Assembly (NCBI RefSeq): GCF_016616425.1
Contig: NZ_CP067101.1
Span: 6,386,001 to 6,450,000, forward strand
DNA from: Bradyrhizobium diazoefficiens
Lineage (GTDB): Bacteria; Pseudomonadota; Alphaproteobacteria; Rhizobiales; Xanthobacteraceae
DNA length: 64,000 nt
Direction of reading: 5' to 3'
The notes beneath the pieces were generated by a model. It saw nothing but the letters and a program-made list of their open reading frames with translations, had not been told where the DNA came from and did not search any database. A program made the translations under genes and the position numbers. Shown here in pieces: positions 44,227 to 53,727 of this stretch (position 1 is the stretch's first letter; each line of letters starts with the position of its first letter).

Positions 44227-45734
44227 TGCCTGCTCCAAGCTGGAAGCAAACGCAACGCCAGTGCAAAAGTACTGTATGAATGGTGCAAAACTAACCGATT
44301 CGATGATCCACGACCACACGTGATCGACGTAATCTCCTGATCCGCACGGATTTCTCAGAAGTCAATGCGATACGGGCTGCAAAAAGCCTTTCGCAGGTCA
44401 TCTCTGAGGAGAAAGCGACGCCGAATCCTTTACAGCGGCGTTCGCAGCACCACCGGCGGCCGATGTCTTCCTGGTCAAGTCAAAGCACTTGCTTCTCAAA
44501 GCACTTGCTTGGAATTATGGGGGTTTCCCCCTGAAACTGCTAGACTAATGGCAGTTCCCGCGACTTACGCTTCGATTACTGCCCCCCATGGGTTTACGTG
44601 TTCAATATGGACGCGCGGACTGAGACGACACCCTCGCCCCCCAATCGCCGTCAAGATGGTGACCGGAACGGACGCGCCAATGTCGCACTGAGCATTTGAG
44701 ATCGCGCCGGCAGCCGCGCGCTCCAACATCGACCGCGAGGTTGGGCTTCATGCAACGCTGTCACGCCGCCTCAAGCTCCTCTGGCCAGAACTCGCCCGCA
44801 CCGTGGTGGCTGAAGTAGCTGCCCGAGGATGGCTCCGTCGCGTCTGCCGCCAAGCTCCACGGGCGGTTCCGCAAGCAAGTCCCTATCGAGAAGAAGAACA
44901 GTTCGACCATGCAGCGCCAAGTGTGGAAGCTTGTTGATCAGGAGCAAGTCTGACATCTGGTGGGCACAGATTGCGCAACATGCCGTTGTCCCGCATTGAT
45001 CCATTAGCGACGTACAAAGCTTTGCACCAACTACCAACATTTGGAATCGATCGAGATGACGGCCCCATAATCGACCATAGCGCAGGGTCATAGGTTGTGA
45101 GACCATGATCGAGGAGAATCGCTCGCGCCAGCGGGTCGCGCAACATGGAGACATGCCTGTGAGCGTCGATAGCCGCCGGCAGCCGGCGTTGGCGGAGCGT
45201 TGGGAGCGGATGACAGTCCCCGCGACTCTTCTTTGCGCAAGGGAATGATCTTCGAAGACGGTGAGTCCGCTCACAGGCAGAGATGTCGCCTTCAGCCCGG
45301 GCCCGAGCATCGATTGGAAACCCTGGCGCAGCGGGGCATTCGAGGCCCTCGCAGTCACGGTCGAGGCGATCTTTACACCGTCATCCCGCATGCCAGGGCG
45401 GCGATGCAGTCCTTTAGCAGCGTCTTGCCGCCTGCGGATCGGAAATCATGAGCACGCCTGCTGGATCAATCCGATAGCGAGATGCAACACTCTGCGAGCC
45501 GGTCAACTACCAACTCCAGTAATTGATCTGGACGACGGAGACGTGTCACCAACAGGTCGATGAACGTCGGACTAGCCGAACGCGCCTGCTAGGAGTTCGG
45601 CATGCAAGGTCGAATACATCTGCTGTCAACAACAGCGCTGATCGATGCGCCAACTCCTCGCCTGCAGAGATGCAGGGCATTCGGATCGTTGCAGGCAATC
45701 ATTTGCACTTTTCTCCGCAGAGGCCAGAACCTCG
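44227..45734. other. 1.5-kb region without a supportable gene
   Basis: Many overlapping ORFs of up to about 200 codons exist here, but they are Ser/Arg/Cys-rich shadows without ribosome binding sites. No transposase, tRNA or repeat could be identified. It is probably decayed DNA separating the orphan genes from the biosynthetic trio; the promoter for 45735 should lie at its right end. Confidence 0.4.
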
Positions 45735-46355
45735 ATGCACTCAATGATCGCGTACCTATCTGACCGCGCCAATAGCGTCACGGCGCTTGGGATACTATGT
45801 TCCGGTGCGGGCGTCGGGCTGGCCGTTAGAGGAAACTACGAAGCGGGCATAGCGCTCGGACTTTGGGCGATCATCGTCGATGACGTGGACGGCGCAATTG
45901 CCCGGCGCGCGATGAACCGAACGACAGCCACGAAGGCCATTGGGAAATCCCTGGATGGATTCTCGGACCTCATCTTTGGATCAGTGATACCGGCAATCGT
46001 GATTGCATCGGTCATCAATTCTGCGGCGTCAGGGATGTTCGCAGCGTACCTGTTATTGATCGGAGCTCTCCGTCTGGCATATTTCGGCTATTTTGGCCTG
46101 AGCGATCAGGGTTATTCAACCGGTCTGCCCCTATCCTACGACCTGCCAGTGCTGGCGGTAACATTTCTGATCCACCGCATCGTCGCACCACTTGAGCTAA
46201 GTGTCGTTCTTCCGGCCATCTTTGTACCGCTGTCGTTGCTCCACATTGCACCATTCAAGATCAAAGCCTCAGGCACTCTCGTTCATGTGCTTACGATCGC
46301 GATTGCGATCATTGGGTCCGCCGGACTGCTGATGACCAGTGGAATCCGAGCATAA
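45735..46355 (+). CDS. CDP-alcohol phosphatidyltransferase family membrane enzyme
   Basis: 206 aa from ATG 45735 (MHSMIAYLSDRANSVTALGI); 45744 is an alternative. The family motif is complete: DDVDGAIARRAMNRTTATKA followed by IGKSLDGFSD, i.e. D-x2-DG-x2-AR-x12-G-x3-D-x3-D, followed by four or five membrane helices. Such enzymes displace CMP from a CDP-alcohol (CDP-diacylglycerol or a CDP-polar head) with an alcohol acceptor. It is not close to PssA or PgsA by eye, so the substrate is unknown. It leads a run of three plus-strand genes with the formyltransferase and AsnB-like genes. Confidence 0.8.
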   Translation: MHSMIAYLSDRANSVTALGILCSGAGVGLAVRGNYEAGIALGLWAIIVDDVDGAIARRAMNRTTATKAIGKSLDGFSDLIFGSVIPAIVIASVINSAASGMFAAYLLLIGALRLAYFGYFGLSDQGYSTGLPLSYDLPVLAVTFLIHRIVAPLELSVVLPAIFVPLSLLHIAPFKIKASGTLVHVLTIAIAIIGSAGLLMTSGIRA

Positions 46356-46386
46356 CGTCGCGGCCTAGAAGGCCCTGAGGTAAGAC

Positions 46387-47256
46387 ATGTCAATTGTAAG
46401 TAACGGGCTCGTATTTGCTGGCACGCGGGGGCTCGCAAGCCGCTGCCTTGCGTTTATCATCGAGACCTGCGGCAAAGACCTAGTCTCGGCAATTCTCGGT
46501 GCCCCCCGCAACGAGCAAACGTGGTGGAGCCACGAAACCAGCGAGGAGCTTTGGCAAGTCGCCGATCGCTACGGAATACCGTATCTCGAGTCAATGGACG
46601 ACGTTTCCCGTTACGGGGGCTTTCTCGTAAGCGTCTTATGGGGCAAGATCTTTCCGGCCCGCACGCTTGCGCGGTTTGATCGAGGGGGGATCAACCTGCA
46701 TCCGGCTCCACTGCCTGAATATCGTGGCAGTTTTGCCCGGACTCATGCGATCCTTAATGGGGCCGAGAGCTTCGGAGTGACCATCCACTACCTCTCCGAG
46801 CGCGCCGATACGGGAGACATCATCGGCGAGTTGCAGTTCCCCGTCCTGCCTTCAGAGACGGCTCTCTCCCTAGACACCAGGGCGCAACTTTATGGCTACG
46901 CGCTCTTCTGCGAGATATGGCTGCGCTTATTGGACGGATCCTTTGCCCCGCGATCCCAAGCGTCGCTGATAGCTGAGCATAAGCGCGAGCCTCGCTTCTA
47001 CACCAAGCGAATGATCGCCGAACTCTTGGATTCGGCAGATGTTCCGCGCGACGCCGAACAACTCGAGCGGCTGTATCGCGCATTGTACCTCCCGCCCCGT
47101 TTCATGCCTCCAAAGTGGCTCGTTCAGAGGGTTTTGACAAACGAGGTGCGAACGATCCTTCGGGGTAGCTGCTCGCGAGGCTCAGCTTTGAACGTGGCGG
47201 CGGACTTGCAGTCGTCTCCGGGATTGCCGGACATCCTGCTTCGGAGGAAACCTTAG
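46387..47256 (+). CDS. Formyltransferase-family protein
   Basis: A 289-aa protein with the N10-formyl-THF transferase fold: Asn/His/Asp catalytic triad in INLHPAPLPEYRG (the HPxxLPxYRG motif) and ADTGDIIGELQF. It lacks the C-terminal domain of methionyl-tRNA formyltransferase and has its own C-terminus (about residues 205-289), so it more likely formylates an amino group on a sugar, amino acid or peptide-like intermediate. GAGGTAAGAC precedes the ATG, 31 bp after the CDP-alcohol gene. Confidence 0.8.
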   Translation: MSIVSNGLVFAGTRGLASRCLAFIIETCGKDLVSAILGAPRNEQTWWSHETSEELWQVADRYGIPYLESMDDVSRYGGFLVSVLWGKIFPARTLARFDRGGINLHPAPLPEYRGSFARTHAILNGAESFGVTIHYLSERADTGDIIGELQFPVLPSETALSLDTRAQLYGYALFCEIWLRLLDGSFAPRSQASLIAEHKREPRFYTKRMIAELLDSADVPRDAEQLERLYRALYLPPRFMPPKWLVQRVLTNEVRTILRGSCSRGSALNVAADLQSSPGLPDILLRRKP

Positions 47257-47415
47257 GCGACTGTCGATCGGATTGCCATTAGGACATCGCGCGCCTCTTT
47301 CAGCACGACTTCGGCGCAGGGCAACGTTGTATTGCGACAAGTCGATCCATCCAACGTGCGAGCGAGACCTCAGGGGCGGGAATCAGGCAGCCAACTCGGG
47401 GTAGGAGGACCGCCT

Positions 47416-49317
47416 TTGTGTGCGATTTTCGGATTCGTCGGACGGGTCGCTGACGAGGCGGCGACCGAGCGTGACGTCGCTCGTTGCATTCAGACGCTTT
47501 CCCATCGAGGACCCGACGCGAGTGGCCTTTATGTGACTCCATCGTTTGCGTTTGCGCATCGAAGGCTTTCCATCATCGACCTAAACCATCGGTCGAATCA
47601 ACCCTTCCTCGATCGGGAATCGGACCTTGCAATCACGTACAATGGGGAGATCTACAACTACCGTGACGTGAGACGCGACTTGCTCCGACGCGGGTACCGA
47701 TTTCGCACCGAGTCCGACACGGAGGTCATATGCAAGGCATTCGCTTGTTGGGGCATTGATTGCCTCGAACGTCTACGCGGAATGTTCGCATTCGCAATCT
47801 ACGACAAGAAGAGCGGAACAGCATTCCTTGTCAGAGATCGACTTGGAATTAAACCGCTATACTACGCTCAAACGAACCGCGGCTTCGTCTTTGCTTCACA
47901 GGCGTCGGCCCTTCTACATTGGCCCGGGGTTCGCTCCAAGCTCGATCCGGTTGGGCTGTCCAGCTTTCTTTCTTTTCGTGCCGTCTTCGGCGAGAGGACT
48001 CTTTTTACAGACGTTCGAAAGCTGCAACCCGGCACCTGGCTAAAGATAACCGCCCAATCGCACGAGCATGCGCGGTGGTGGGACCCCGCTCGGTTAGACA
48101 ACAAGGACGAGTGCTCCTCACTGGACGCCTTGATCGGTAATGCCGTGGAAGAGCATTTGGCGGCCGACACTCCTGTCGCAGCGCTGCTTTCGGGCGGATT
48201 GGACTCCAGCGTCTTGGCTTTCGAGCTCTCAAGGCGCGCTGCACAAAAACCGACATGTTTCACCGGAATGGTAGCTGGTGAGACGTACGACGAAAGTCGC
48301 TATGCGATCGAAGTGGCGGAGTCTCTCAAGCTACCGCATGTCTTGGTACCGCTGCCCGCCGCGACGAGCCTTGATATGATCCAACGCCTCACTGCGTTAC
48401 GAGGTCACCCGATTGGCATGCACAATGAAGGGGCCATGTATTTACTGGCTAAGGCGGCCTCGCACTCGCACAAGGTTCTTCTCACCGGCGAGGGCGCTGA
48501 CGAGATATTCTCTGGGTATAGCCGAATTTTCAGACTACCATTTGACTTACAACGCCAAGCGTTCTTGTCCGCCCTGCCAGGCGTCATTGCCTGCCCAGCG
48601 CGCCGGCGTCTCGGCCTTCCGGCGGCCGAAACGAAGGAATTCGACTTCTTTCTCTCGCGATACACCTACTTTGCCCAGTCCGAGAAGCTGCAACTGGCGA
48701 CGTCCGCGTGGAGAGCGGATCTCGTGGATGATGCGGAGTTGCTCAACTGGATGAGCAGTGAGTATCATTCAGGCGGCGCCACTCCTGATGATCGCATAAG
48801 GCTGTTCTTCGTACGGCATCATCTACCGGCACTGCTCGAAATGGTCGACAACACGACAATGGCCGCCGGCGTCGAAGGACGCGTACCTTTCACAGATCAT
48901 CGAATCGTTGCGTCAGCTCTTGGCATGTCCGCCTCAGAGCACTTGCGTTGGAAGAACGCCTGTTCGCCAGTTCGAGCGGCCTTCGCACCTATTCAGAAAT
49001 TCAGCGAAACGCTCGACGTCTCGAAGTCTGCGCTACGCACTCTGTACAGAACTCGTCTCCCCGCCAGCGTGACCGCGAGGAAGAAGCTCGGGTTTCCGTT
49101 ACCCCTGGGTCATTGGGCGACCGACGAATGCTCGAGACCCTTTCGCGACTTGATCTTCGGAGGATCCGCCGCCATTGCTGACTATCTCGATATCGGCGCC
49201 CTCCGTCGATGGCATGAGGAGCACTCTCGCGCGGCGAACGATGCATTCGGACGACAACTCTGGTTGATTTGCAATCTTGAGATCTTCCTTCGTCAACTAC
49301 AGTCTTCGGGTTTGTAG
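47416..49317 (+). CDS. AsnB-type glutamine amidotransferase (asparagine synthase-like)
   Basis: 633 aa from a TTG at 47416, chosen because GTAGGAGG lies 8 nt upstream and the next codon is Cys, the N-terminal nucleophile that must be residue 2 in class II glutaminases (CAIFGFVG). Glutaminase domain residues 1-200 (SHRGPDASG, NGEIYNY), synthetase domain 210-600 with the pyrophosphate loop LLSGGLDSS and GEGADEIFSGY. It moves ammonia from Gln to an adenylated carboxylate. Members next to biosynthetic genes often amidate or cyclise secondary metabolites and not free aspartate. It is 159 bp after the formyltransferase gene. Confidence 0.85.
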   Translation: MCAIFGFVGRVADEAATERDVARCIQTLSHRGPDASGLYVTPSFAFAHRRLSIIDLNHRSNQPFLDRESDLAITYNGEIYNYRDVRRDLLRRGYRFRTESDTEVICKAFACWGIDCLERLRGMFAFAIYDKKSGTAFLVRDRLGIKPLYYAQTNRGFVFASQASALLHWPGVRSKLDPVGLSSFLSFRAVFGERTLFTDVRKLQPGTWLKITAQSHEHARWWDPARLDNKDECSSLDALIGNAVEEHLAADTPVAALLSGGLDSSVLAFELSRRAAQKPTCFTGMVAGETYDESRYAIEVAESLKLPHVLVPLPAATSLDMIQRLTALRGHPIGMHNEGAMYLLAKAASHSHKVLLTGEGADEIFSGYSRIFRLPFDLQRQAFLSALPGVIACPARRRLGLPAAETKEFDFFLSRYTYFAQSEKLQLATSAWRADLVDDAELLNWMSSEYHSGGATPDDRIRLFFVRHHLPALLEMVDNTTMAAGVEGRVPFTDHRIVASALGMSASEHLRWKNACSPVRAAFAPIQKFSETLDVSKSALRTLYRTRLPASVTARKKLGFPLPLGHWATDECSRPFRDLIFGGSAAIADYLDIGALRRWHEEHSRAANDAFGRQLWLICNLEIFLRQLQSSGL

Positions 49318-49629
49318 CAGGCTGTGCAATGGGCGCGCGCAATGACCTACAGCACCGAACTGCGATTCGTTTTTTTCTGTTTTCCCCCACCGCACCCTGG
49401 CGACTCTTCTCGCTCGACTACCGGACGATCACCTGCATCTCGAGCAGCGTGCTTTCTTTGAGAGCGTCTTTTGCTTTGCTTCTGACCTCGCCGTTGATCG
49501 CTCGGTTCAAGCATACGATCTCTGCGCCATCTGACGGCCGGGAGGGATTGCCACCATGGTCCTCCATACCGCGTCGGCCACAGGCTTCGCCCTTCCGCGC
49601 CCCTGGCGGTCAGCCGCCGTCCGCCACTG
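49318..49629. other. Convergent intergenic region
   Basis: About 310 bp between the AsnB-like gene and the convergent C39-like gene. It contains a short T-rich stretch (CGTTTTTTTCTGTTTTCC, about 49368-49385) downstream of the AsnB-like gene that could end transcription, but no clear hairpin. No gene seen. Confidence 0.35.
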
Positions 49630-50331
49630 TCAACCCGGGGCCTCGTGGTCGAGATTCATCTTGGGAAGCGAGAGCTCAATGCCTGCCATTTGGGGAAGGC
49701 CGGCAAGGACGACCGCCTTTTCGCGCTTCGGTCCGAACTCATTCATGTCGGCAAAGGTTGAGTGGTCGACGCGGGTGGCGTCATCCCCCTGCGCCTGGTC
49801 CTTCAGAGGATCATTGAAGAACACGTAATCGGTATCAACCCCGGTGATCACCACCCAGTGAGTGACGGTCTTACCTTCGAATTCAATGCTGATCATCACG
49901 ATAGGATACCATCCCTCTGCCATCCAATTCGAGAGATCATCCAGGCTGTAATTTCCAACATATACTTGGACTCCACGCTCTTTGGCCTCGACGAGATCTC
50001 GCTCCTGGAGAATCCGAATCGCTTCCATCTCTTCCGTTCGCGAAGCGCGAGCCTCAAGAAACACCCCACCGTGGCTCACGACAACGACCGCCGCGAACCC
50101 GCGTCGTTTGAGCGCTAACGCGAGACCAACGGGCCCACAACCTCCATGGATAGTCGTTGCCTCCCGCCATAGCTCAAGCTCGGCTTTTGGGCTCGGCTGG
50201 TATCTCTCATCCAGCGCAGACATCACCATCATCAGCGAAGATGGTCCGCAGGTATAGTTCCTTCTTTGCCGATACAAGGGAATGTGTCTCACGATCTGAC
50301 CGCGTAAGCTCTCGGCGCCTAGGTAGGACAT
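49630..50331 (-). CDS. C39-like cysteine peptidase family protein
   Basis: A 233-aa protein without a signal peptide. Papain-like C39 pattern: IPLYRQRRNYTCGPSSLMMV (Cys28 nucleophile), then THWVVITGVDTDYVFFNDPL (catalytic His and Asp). Free-standing C39 proteins of this size cut at double-Gly sites or act as inactive substrate binders; the ABC and membrane domains of bacteriocin exporters are absent. It has GGAG before the ATG. It is the last intact gene downstream of the Opp-type importer, after a degenerate C39 copy and a PhnG-like remnant, so it may belong to that operon. Confidence 0.75.
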   Translation of the reverse strand: MSYLGAESLRGQIVRHIPLYRQRRNYTCGPSSLMMVMSALDERYQPSPKAELELWREATTIHGGCGPVGLALALKRRGFAAVVVVSHGGVFLEARASRTEEMEAIRILQERDLVEAKERGVQVYVGNYSLDDLSNWMAEGWYPIVMISIEFEGKTVTHWVVITGVDTDYVFFNDPLKDQAQGDDATRVDHSTFADMNEFGPKREKAVVLAGLPQMAGIELSLPKMNLDHEAPG

Positions 50332-50399
50332 GACGACTCCTTAGATAGATGCTGAAGAAGTTCGAGATCACTTTCATGACGACTGACGAATTGCAGGAA

Positions 50400-50641
50400 G
50401 CCAGCGGTTTCCGGCGGCGGCGGTACCTGCAGAAGCTCGGCCCACGCACCTGGATATGGACCTCGGCGACGAGAACCTCACCGAGGTGAAACGTCGTGCC
50501 CCTGACAGTGTCTTCGTAAGGCAGCATCGCGAGCCCGGTGCGATTGGCAAGAACCGCCACGTCGCCGAGGTCATCGAGAACCTTTTCGGCGCAGGCCTTG
50601 TTCGCGGCTGGTCGGCCTGATGCAAGGGTTTTCAAGCGCAC
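50400..50641 (-). pseudogene. PhnG-like remnant
   Basis: An open stretch from 50641 reads AEKVLDDLGDVAVLANRTGL, AMLPYEDTVRGTTFHLGEVL, VAEVHIQVRG. The TGL..L....G..F.LGEVLV.EA pattern is, to my eye, that of C-P-lyase PhnG-type proteins. The sequence then degenerates (SFCRYRRRRKPL) and the N-terminal part is out of frame. A phosphonate link would fit the PhnF-like regulator at 58008, but the identification is by eye only. Confidence 0.4.
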
Positions 50642-50699
50642 GCCGGTGACCGAAACCGCCGGCGATGAGATCGTTTATGTTCTTCTCTGTCATTCTGCG

Positions 50700-50918
50700 G
50701 AGTTCTCTATCCTGGAGAGTGCGAACTTCAGTTCTTCGTGTCGAAGGGGATGGTAGTGCTGCCATCGACGCTGCTTCGGCCAGCACGACAGCTCGTTCTT
50801 CGGCAAGGCCAAAACGAGAACTCTTTGGATAGACATCGTGATCGGCGGTGGTGGCATCGCCTTTCGCACCGAGTTCGCTCAACGGATCGTTGAAGGTCAG
50901 CTCGCGCTCGACCGCCAA
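50700..50918 (-). pseudogene. Degenerate C-terminal half of a second C39-like gene
   Basis: The minus-strand text TFNDPLSELGAKGDATTADH, ...FGLAEERAVVLAEAASMAAL aligns with FFNDPLKDQAQGDDATRVDH, ...FGPKREKAVVLAGLPQMAGI of the intact protein at 49630. The Cys half is missing. It lies 30 bp after the importer permease gene, so the original operon probably carried two tandem C39-like genes. Confidence 0.65.
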
Positions 50919-50948
50919 GTACTTGCCTTATTCAGATGCAGCTACACT

Positions 50949-51884
50949 TCATTGTTTGATTTGATCATTCGCCGACCAGTTTCGGTCACGTAAAAAATCG
51001 CTCAGAAGCATCAGCGCCAATGCTGTCGCCGCGATCACCAAGCCGGGAAAAACAGCGATCCACCACGCCGTCATCAGGTATCCACGGCCGAAGCCAACCA
51101 TGTTACCGAGGCTGGACATCGGGGGCTGGATGCCCAAACCCAGAAAGCTCAACGTGCCCTCCAGTAGAACAATTTGCGTGAGGCCTATGGTCATGCCCGC
51201 AACGATCGTCGGCAGGCATGCGGGCAGGACGTGCTTGCGATAGATCCTGATTCTCGAGGCGTTGTAGGTCCGCGCAGCCGTGACGTAGAGGTGATTTTTC
51301 GTGGTTAGAGCGGCGCCTCGCACCACGCGCGCGTGTCGCTCCCAACCGTAGAGGCCGAGAACAAAGACGAAGAGAAGAATCGAGTTGCCGAATACGGCGA
51401 TCAAAAGCAACGCAACGATCATAAAGGGCATGGCCGCTTGCATATCGACGAATGCGGTGATGCATTCGTCGACCGCACTGCCCAGCTCCGCCGCCAGAAA
51501 GCCTGATAGCGTTCCCAGCGACGTACTGATGATCGTGCCGGCCACCGCCACCGCGACGGTTATCTGGACCGAGTACATCAACCTGGACAGCACATCGCGG
51601 CCAAGATCATCGGTGCCCAGAGCGTGCGTCCAGGCGCCACCCAACAGGATCGGCGGCTGCAAGCGGGCGCTCAGGTCAATCGCTGCGGGATCGTAGGGGG
51701 CGATCTGCTGGGCCATGATGGCAACGAGAACGCAGCCCATGATCCAGGATATCGATAGCTTCACCGAAAGGTCCGCTTCGCGCCACCACAGCAGATTCGA
51801 TGAAACAGGCGCGGAAGGCAGAGTCGCTTTTACGGAAACAAGTCGCGCCGGAGGCAGAGCCGTTTTCACGGACACATCAGACAT
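50949..51884 (-). CDS. Opp/Dpp-type ABC transporter permease (second)
   Basis: A 311-aa permease of the DppC/OppC type: N-terminal cytoplasmic arm, membrane helix (SWIMGCVLVAIMAQQIAPYD), GTDDLGRDVLSRLMYSVQIT and the EAA-loop-like segment RTYNASRIRIYRKHVLPACLP, with about six helices. Together with the upstream permease it forms the membrane channel. GGGAGACC precedes the ATG, 12 bp after the first permease gene. Fifth gene of the operon in order of transcription. Confidence 0.9.
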   Translation of the reverse strand: MSDVSVKTALPPARLVSVKATLPSAPVSSNLLWWREADLSVKLSISWIMGCVLVAIMAQQIAPYDPAAIDLSARLQPPILLGGAWTHALGTDDLGRDVLSRLMYSVQITVAVAVAGTIISTSLGTLSGFLAAELGSAVDECITAFVDMQAAMPFMIVALLLIAVFGNSILLFVFVLGLYGWERHARVVRGAALTTKNHLYVTAARTYNASRIRIYRKHVLPACLPTIVAGMTIGLTQIVLLEGTLSFLGLGIQPPMSSLGNMVGFGRGYLMTAWWIAVFPGLVIAATALALMLLSDFLRDRNWSANDQIKQ

Positions 51885-51896
51885 TTCGGTCTCCCA

Positions 51897-52844
51897 TCAA
51901 TGATCGGATCTGCGCGCGCGCGGATCGACGACGACGTAGAGGACATCCACGACAAGGTTGGTCAAGACCATTACCGCACCGGCCAGGATGACGATCGCCT
52001 GCACGACCGGAATGTCCCGATTTCCGATGGAGCTGATGAACAGATTCCCGATCCCGGGCCAGGAAAACACGGTCTCGACAACGATTGATCCCGTGACCAG
52101 GCCACCCACCATCAGTCCGAGGACTGTCAGGATGGGAATGGCTGCGTTAGGCAAGGCGTGATGGACCAGAATACGCCAACTCGGTATATCGCGGGCTCTT
52201 GCCGCCACCACGAACGGACTGTCGAGAGCCTCAGCCAGCACCGTGCGCGTATATCGAGCCAGCACTGCAGAATTTGCGACTGCGACCGTGATGGCGGGCA
52301 AGATCAAGCTGGACCAGCTTTGTGCACCGTTGGTGGGCAGCAGTCTCAGTTCGATCGAGAAGATGAGCATCAGAACGAGGGCAAGAAAAAATGCGGGGAC
52401 ACAAAGGCCAACTGAGCTGACGATCGTCACGAGACGGTCGACCAACTTGCGGCGGAACACAGCGGCAATGATCCCCGCTCCAAGGCCCATCACGACAGCG
52501 AGCGCCAACGATGTCGCCATCAGGGTCAAGGTGGCTCCCAGATTGTTGAAAACCACCGTCAGCGCATCGCGGTGATAGATGTACGAGCGCCCGAAGCTGC
52601 CGTGGAGGATGTTCTCGGCATAGGCTAAGTACTGCTGCAATACCGGTTTATCCAGGCCAAGTTCACGCGCGTAGGCGATCCTCATGTCCGGCGTCGCATC
52701 CGGTCCGAGAAAGATCGTCACCGGGTCGCCGACGCTGCGCAGCAACACAAATACGCACGTCACCATCAACGCGATCGATAGAACCGCACGTAGCAGTTTG
52801 ATCCAGGTAAACCTAAAGAGCGTGCTGATCACTGCCCCCCCCAT
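51897..52844 (-). CDS. Opp/Dpp-type ABC transporter permease (first)
   Basis: A 315-aa permease of the DppB/OppB type: N-terminal helix (LRAVLSIALMVTCVFVLLRS), GDPVTIFLGPDATPDMR, the LGLDKPVLQQYLAY signature and EAA-loop RARDIPSWRILVHHALPNAA. About six membrane helices. Its 5' end overlaps the upstream ATPase gene by 32 bp, indicating translational coupling. Confidence 0.9.
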   Translation of the reverse strand: MGGAVISTLFRFTWIKLLRAVLSIALMVTCVFVLLRSVGDPVTIFLGPDATPDMRIAYARELGLDKPVLQQYLAYAENILHGSFGRSYIYHRDALTVVFNNLGATLTLMATSLALAVVMGLGAGIIAAVFRRKLVDRLVTIVSSVGLCVPAFFLALVLMLIFSIELRLLPTNGAQSWSSLILPAITVAVANSAVLARYTRTVLAEALDSPFVVAARARDIPSWRILVHHALPNAAIPILTVLGLMVGGLVTGSIVVETVFSWPGIGNLFISSIGNRDIPVVQAIVILAGAVMVLTNLVVDVLYVVVDPRARRSDH

Positions 52845-53727
52845 CCTCGGTCAGCTCTCTCAAGATTGACCGGTCCGCTCCTGCGGCGGACGGCTGAGAC
52901 TGTTTAGGGACGGAGGCTATGAGGGCCTGCGTGTATTCCGCCTGAGGATGAAGGAGAACGTTGTCTCGCGTCCCGGCTTCGACGACGCGGCCGCGATGCA
53001 GCACAACAATCTCGGAGCATAGGTAAGAGACAGCCCTGATATCGTGGCTGATAAACATAAGGCTCAGACCCTGCCGATCACGCAGTTCACACAGGAGATT
53101 GAGGATTTGCGCCTGTACGGTCATGTCGAGGGCGGACACAGGTTCATCGCAAATCAATAGATCGGGCTCCAGAAGAAGCGCGCGGGCGATGGTCACACGC
53201 TGCGCTTGGCCGCCACTGATCTGGCGCGGGCGCTTTTCGGCAATCTCCAGGGAAAGACCGACATCTTGAAGTGCGGTCGCGATTCGCTCCAGCCGTTCTG
53301 ACCGCGGCAGCTGGAAGTTGGCAAGAAGAGGCTCCATCAGCTGGTCGCCAACCTTCATCCGCGGATCCAGTGCATCCATAGGGTTCTGGAAGATCGGTTG
53401 CGCTCGTTTCCGGAACGACCGTAGACTTTGCGGGGTGACGGGCTTTCCCTCGAATAGAATCGAGCCCTCTCGCGGCTTTGCCAATCCCAGCACCAGCTTT
53501 GCAACCGTACTCTTGCCACTCCCCGATTGGCCGATCAGTCCGAGGGCTTGCCCTCGCTTGAGGGAAAAATTGATATCGCTCAGGGTTTGATGCTCGCGCA
53601 CCCGGCCGCGTCGGTAGTCAAACCCGACTCCTTCAAGCTGGAGAAGCGGTATGGCGTTCCCGCTGTGCAGCTCGCTTCTGTTAAGATGCGGCATGATTGA
53701 GCCCAAGGTTATGGCAGGCTGCTGCAT
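52813..53727 (-). CDS. Opp/Dpp-type ABC transporter ATPase (OppF-like)
   Basis: A 304-aa ATPase: Walker A GQSGSGKST, signature ISGGQAQRV, Walker B LLICDEPVSALD, H-loop FISHDIRA, and a short C-terminal oligopeptide-transporter segment. Start at 53727 or at Met12 (53694), both inside the end of the preceding ATPase gene. It pairs with the OppD-like ATPase to power import. Confidence 0.9.
   Translation of the reverse strand: MQQPAITLGSIMPHLNRSELHSGNAIPLLQLEGVGFDYRRGRVREHQTLSDINFSLKRGQALGLIGQSGSGKSTVAKLVLGLAKPREGSILFEGKPVTPQSLRSFRKRAQPIFQNPMDALDPRMKVGDQLMEPLLANFQLPRSERLERIATALQDVGLSLEIAEKRPRQISGGQAQRVTIARALLLEPDLLICDEPVSALDMTVQAQILNLLCELRDRQGLSLMFISHDIRAVSYLCSEIVVLHRGRVVEAGTRDNVLLHPQAEYTQALIASVPKQSQPSAAGADRSILRELTEDGGGSDQHAL

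Noticed and set aside
44771..45391. Minus-strand ORF of 206 codons
   Set aside because: Ser/Cys/Arg-rich with no ribosome binding site or domain; judged a chance frame in decayed DNA.
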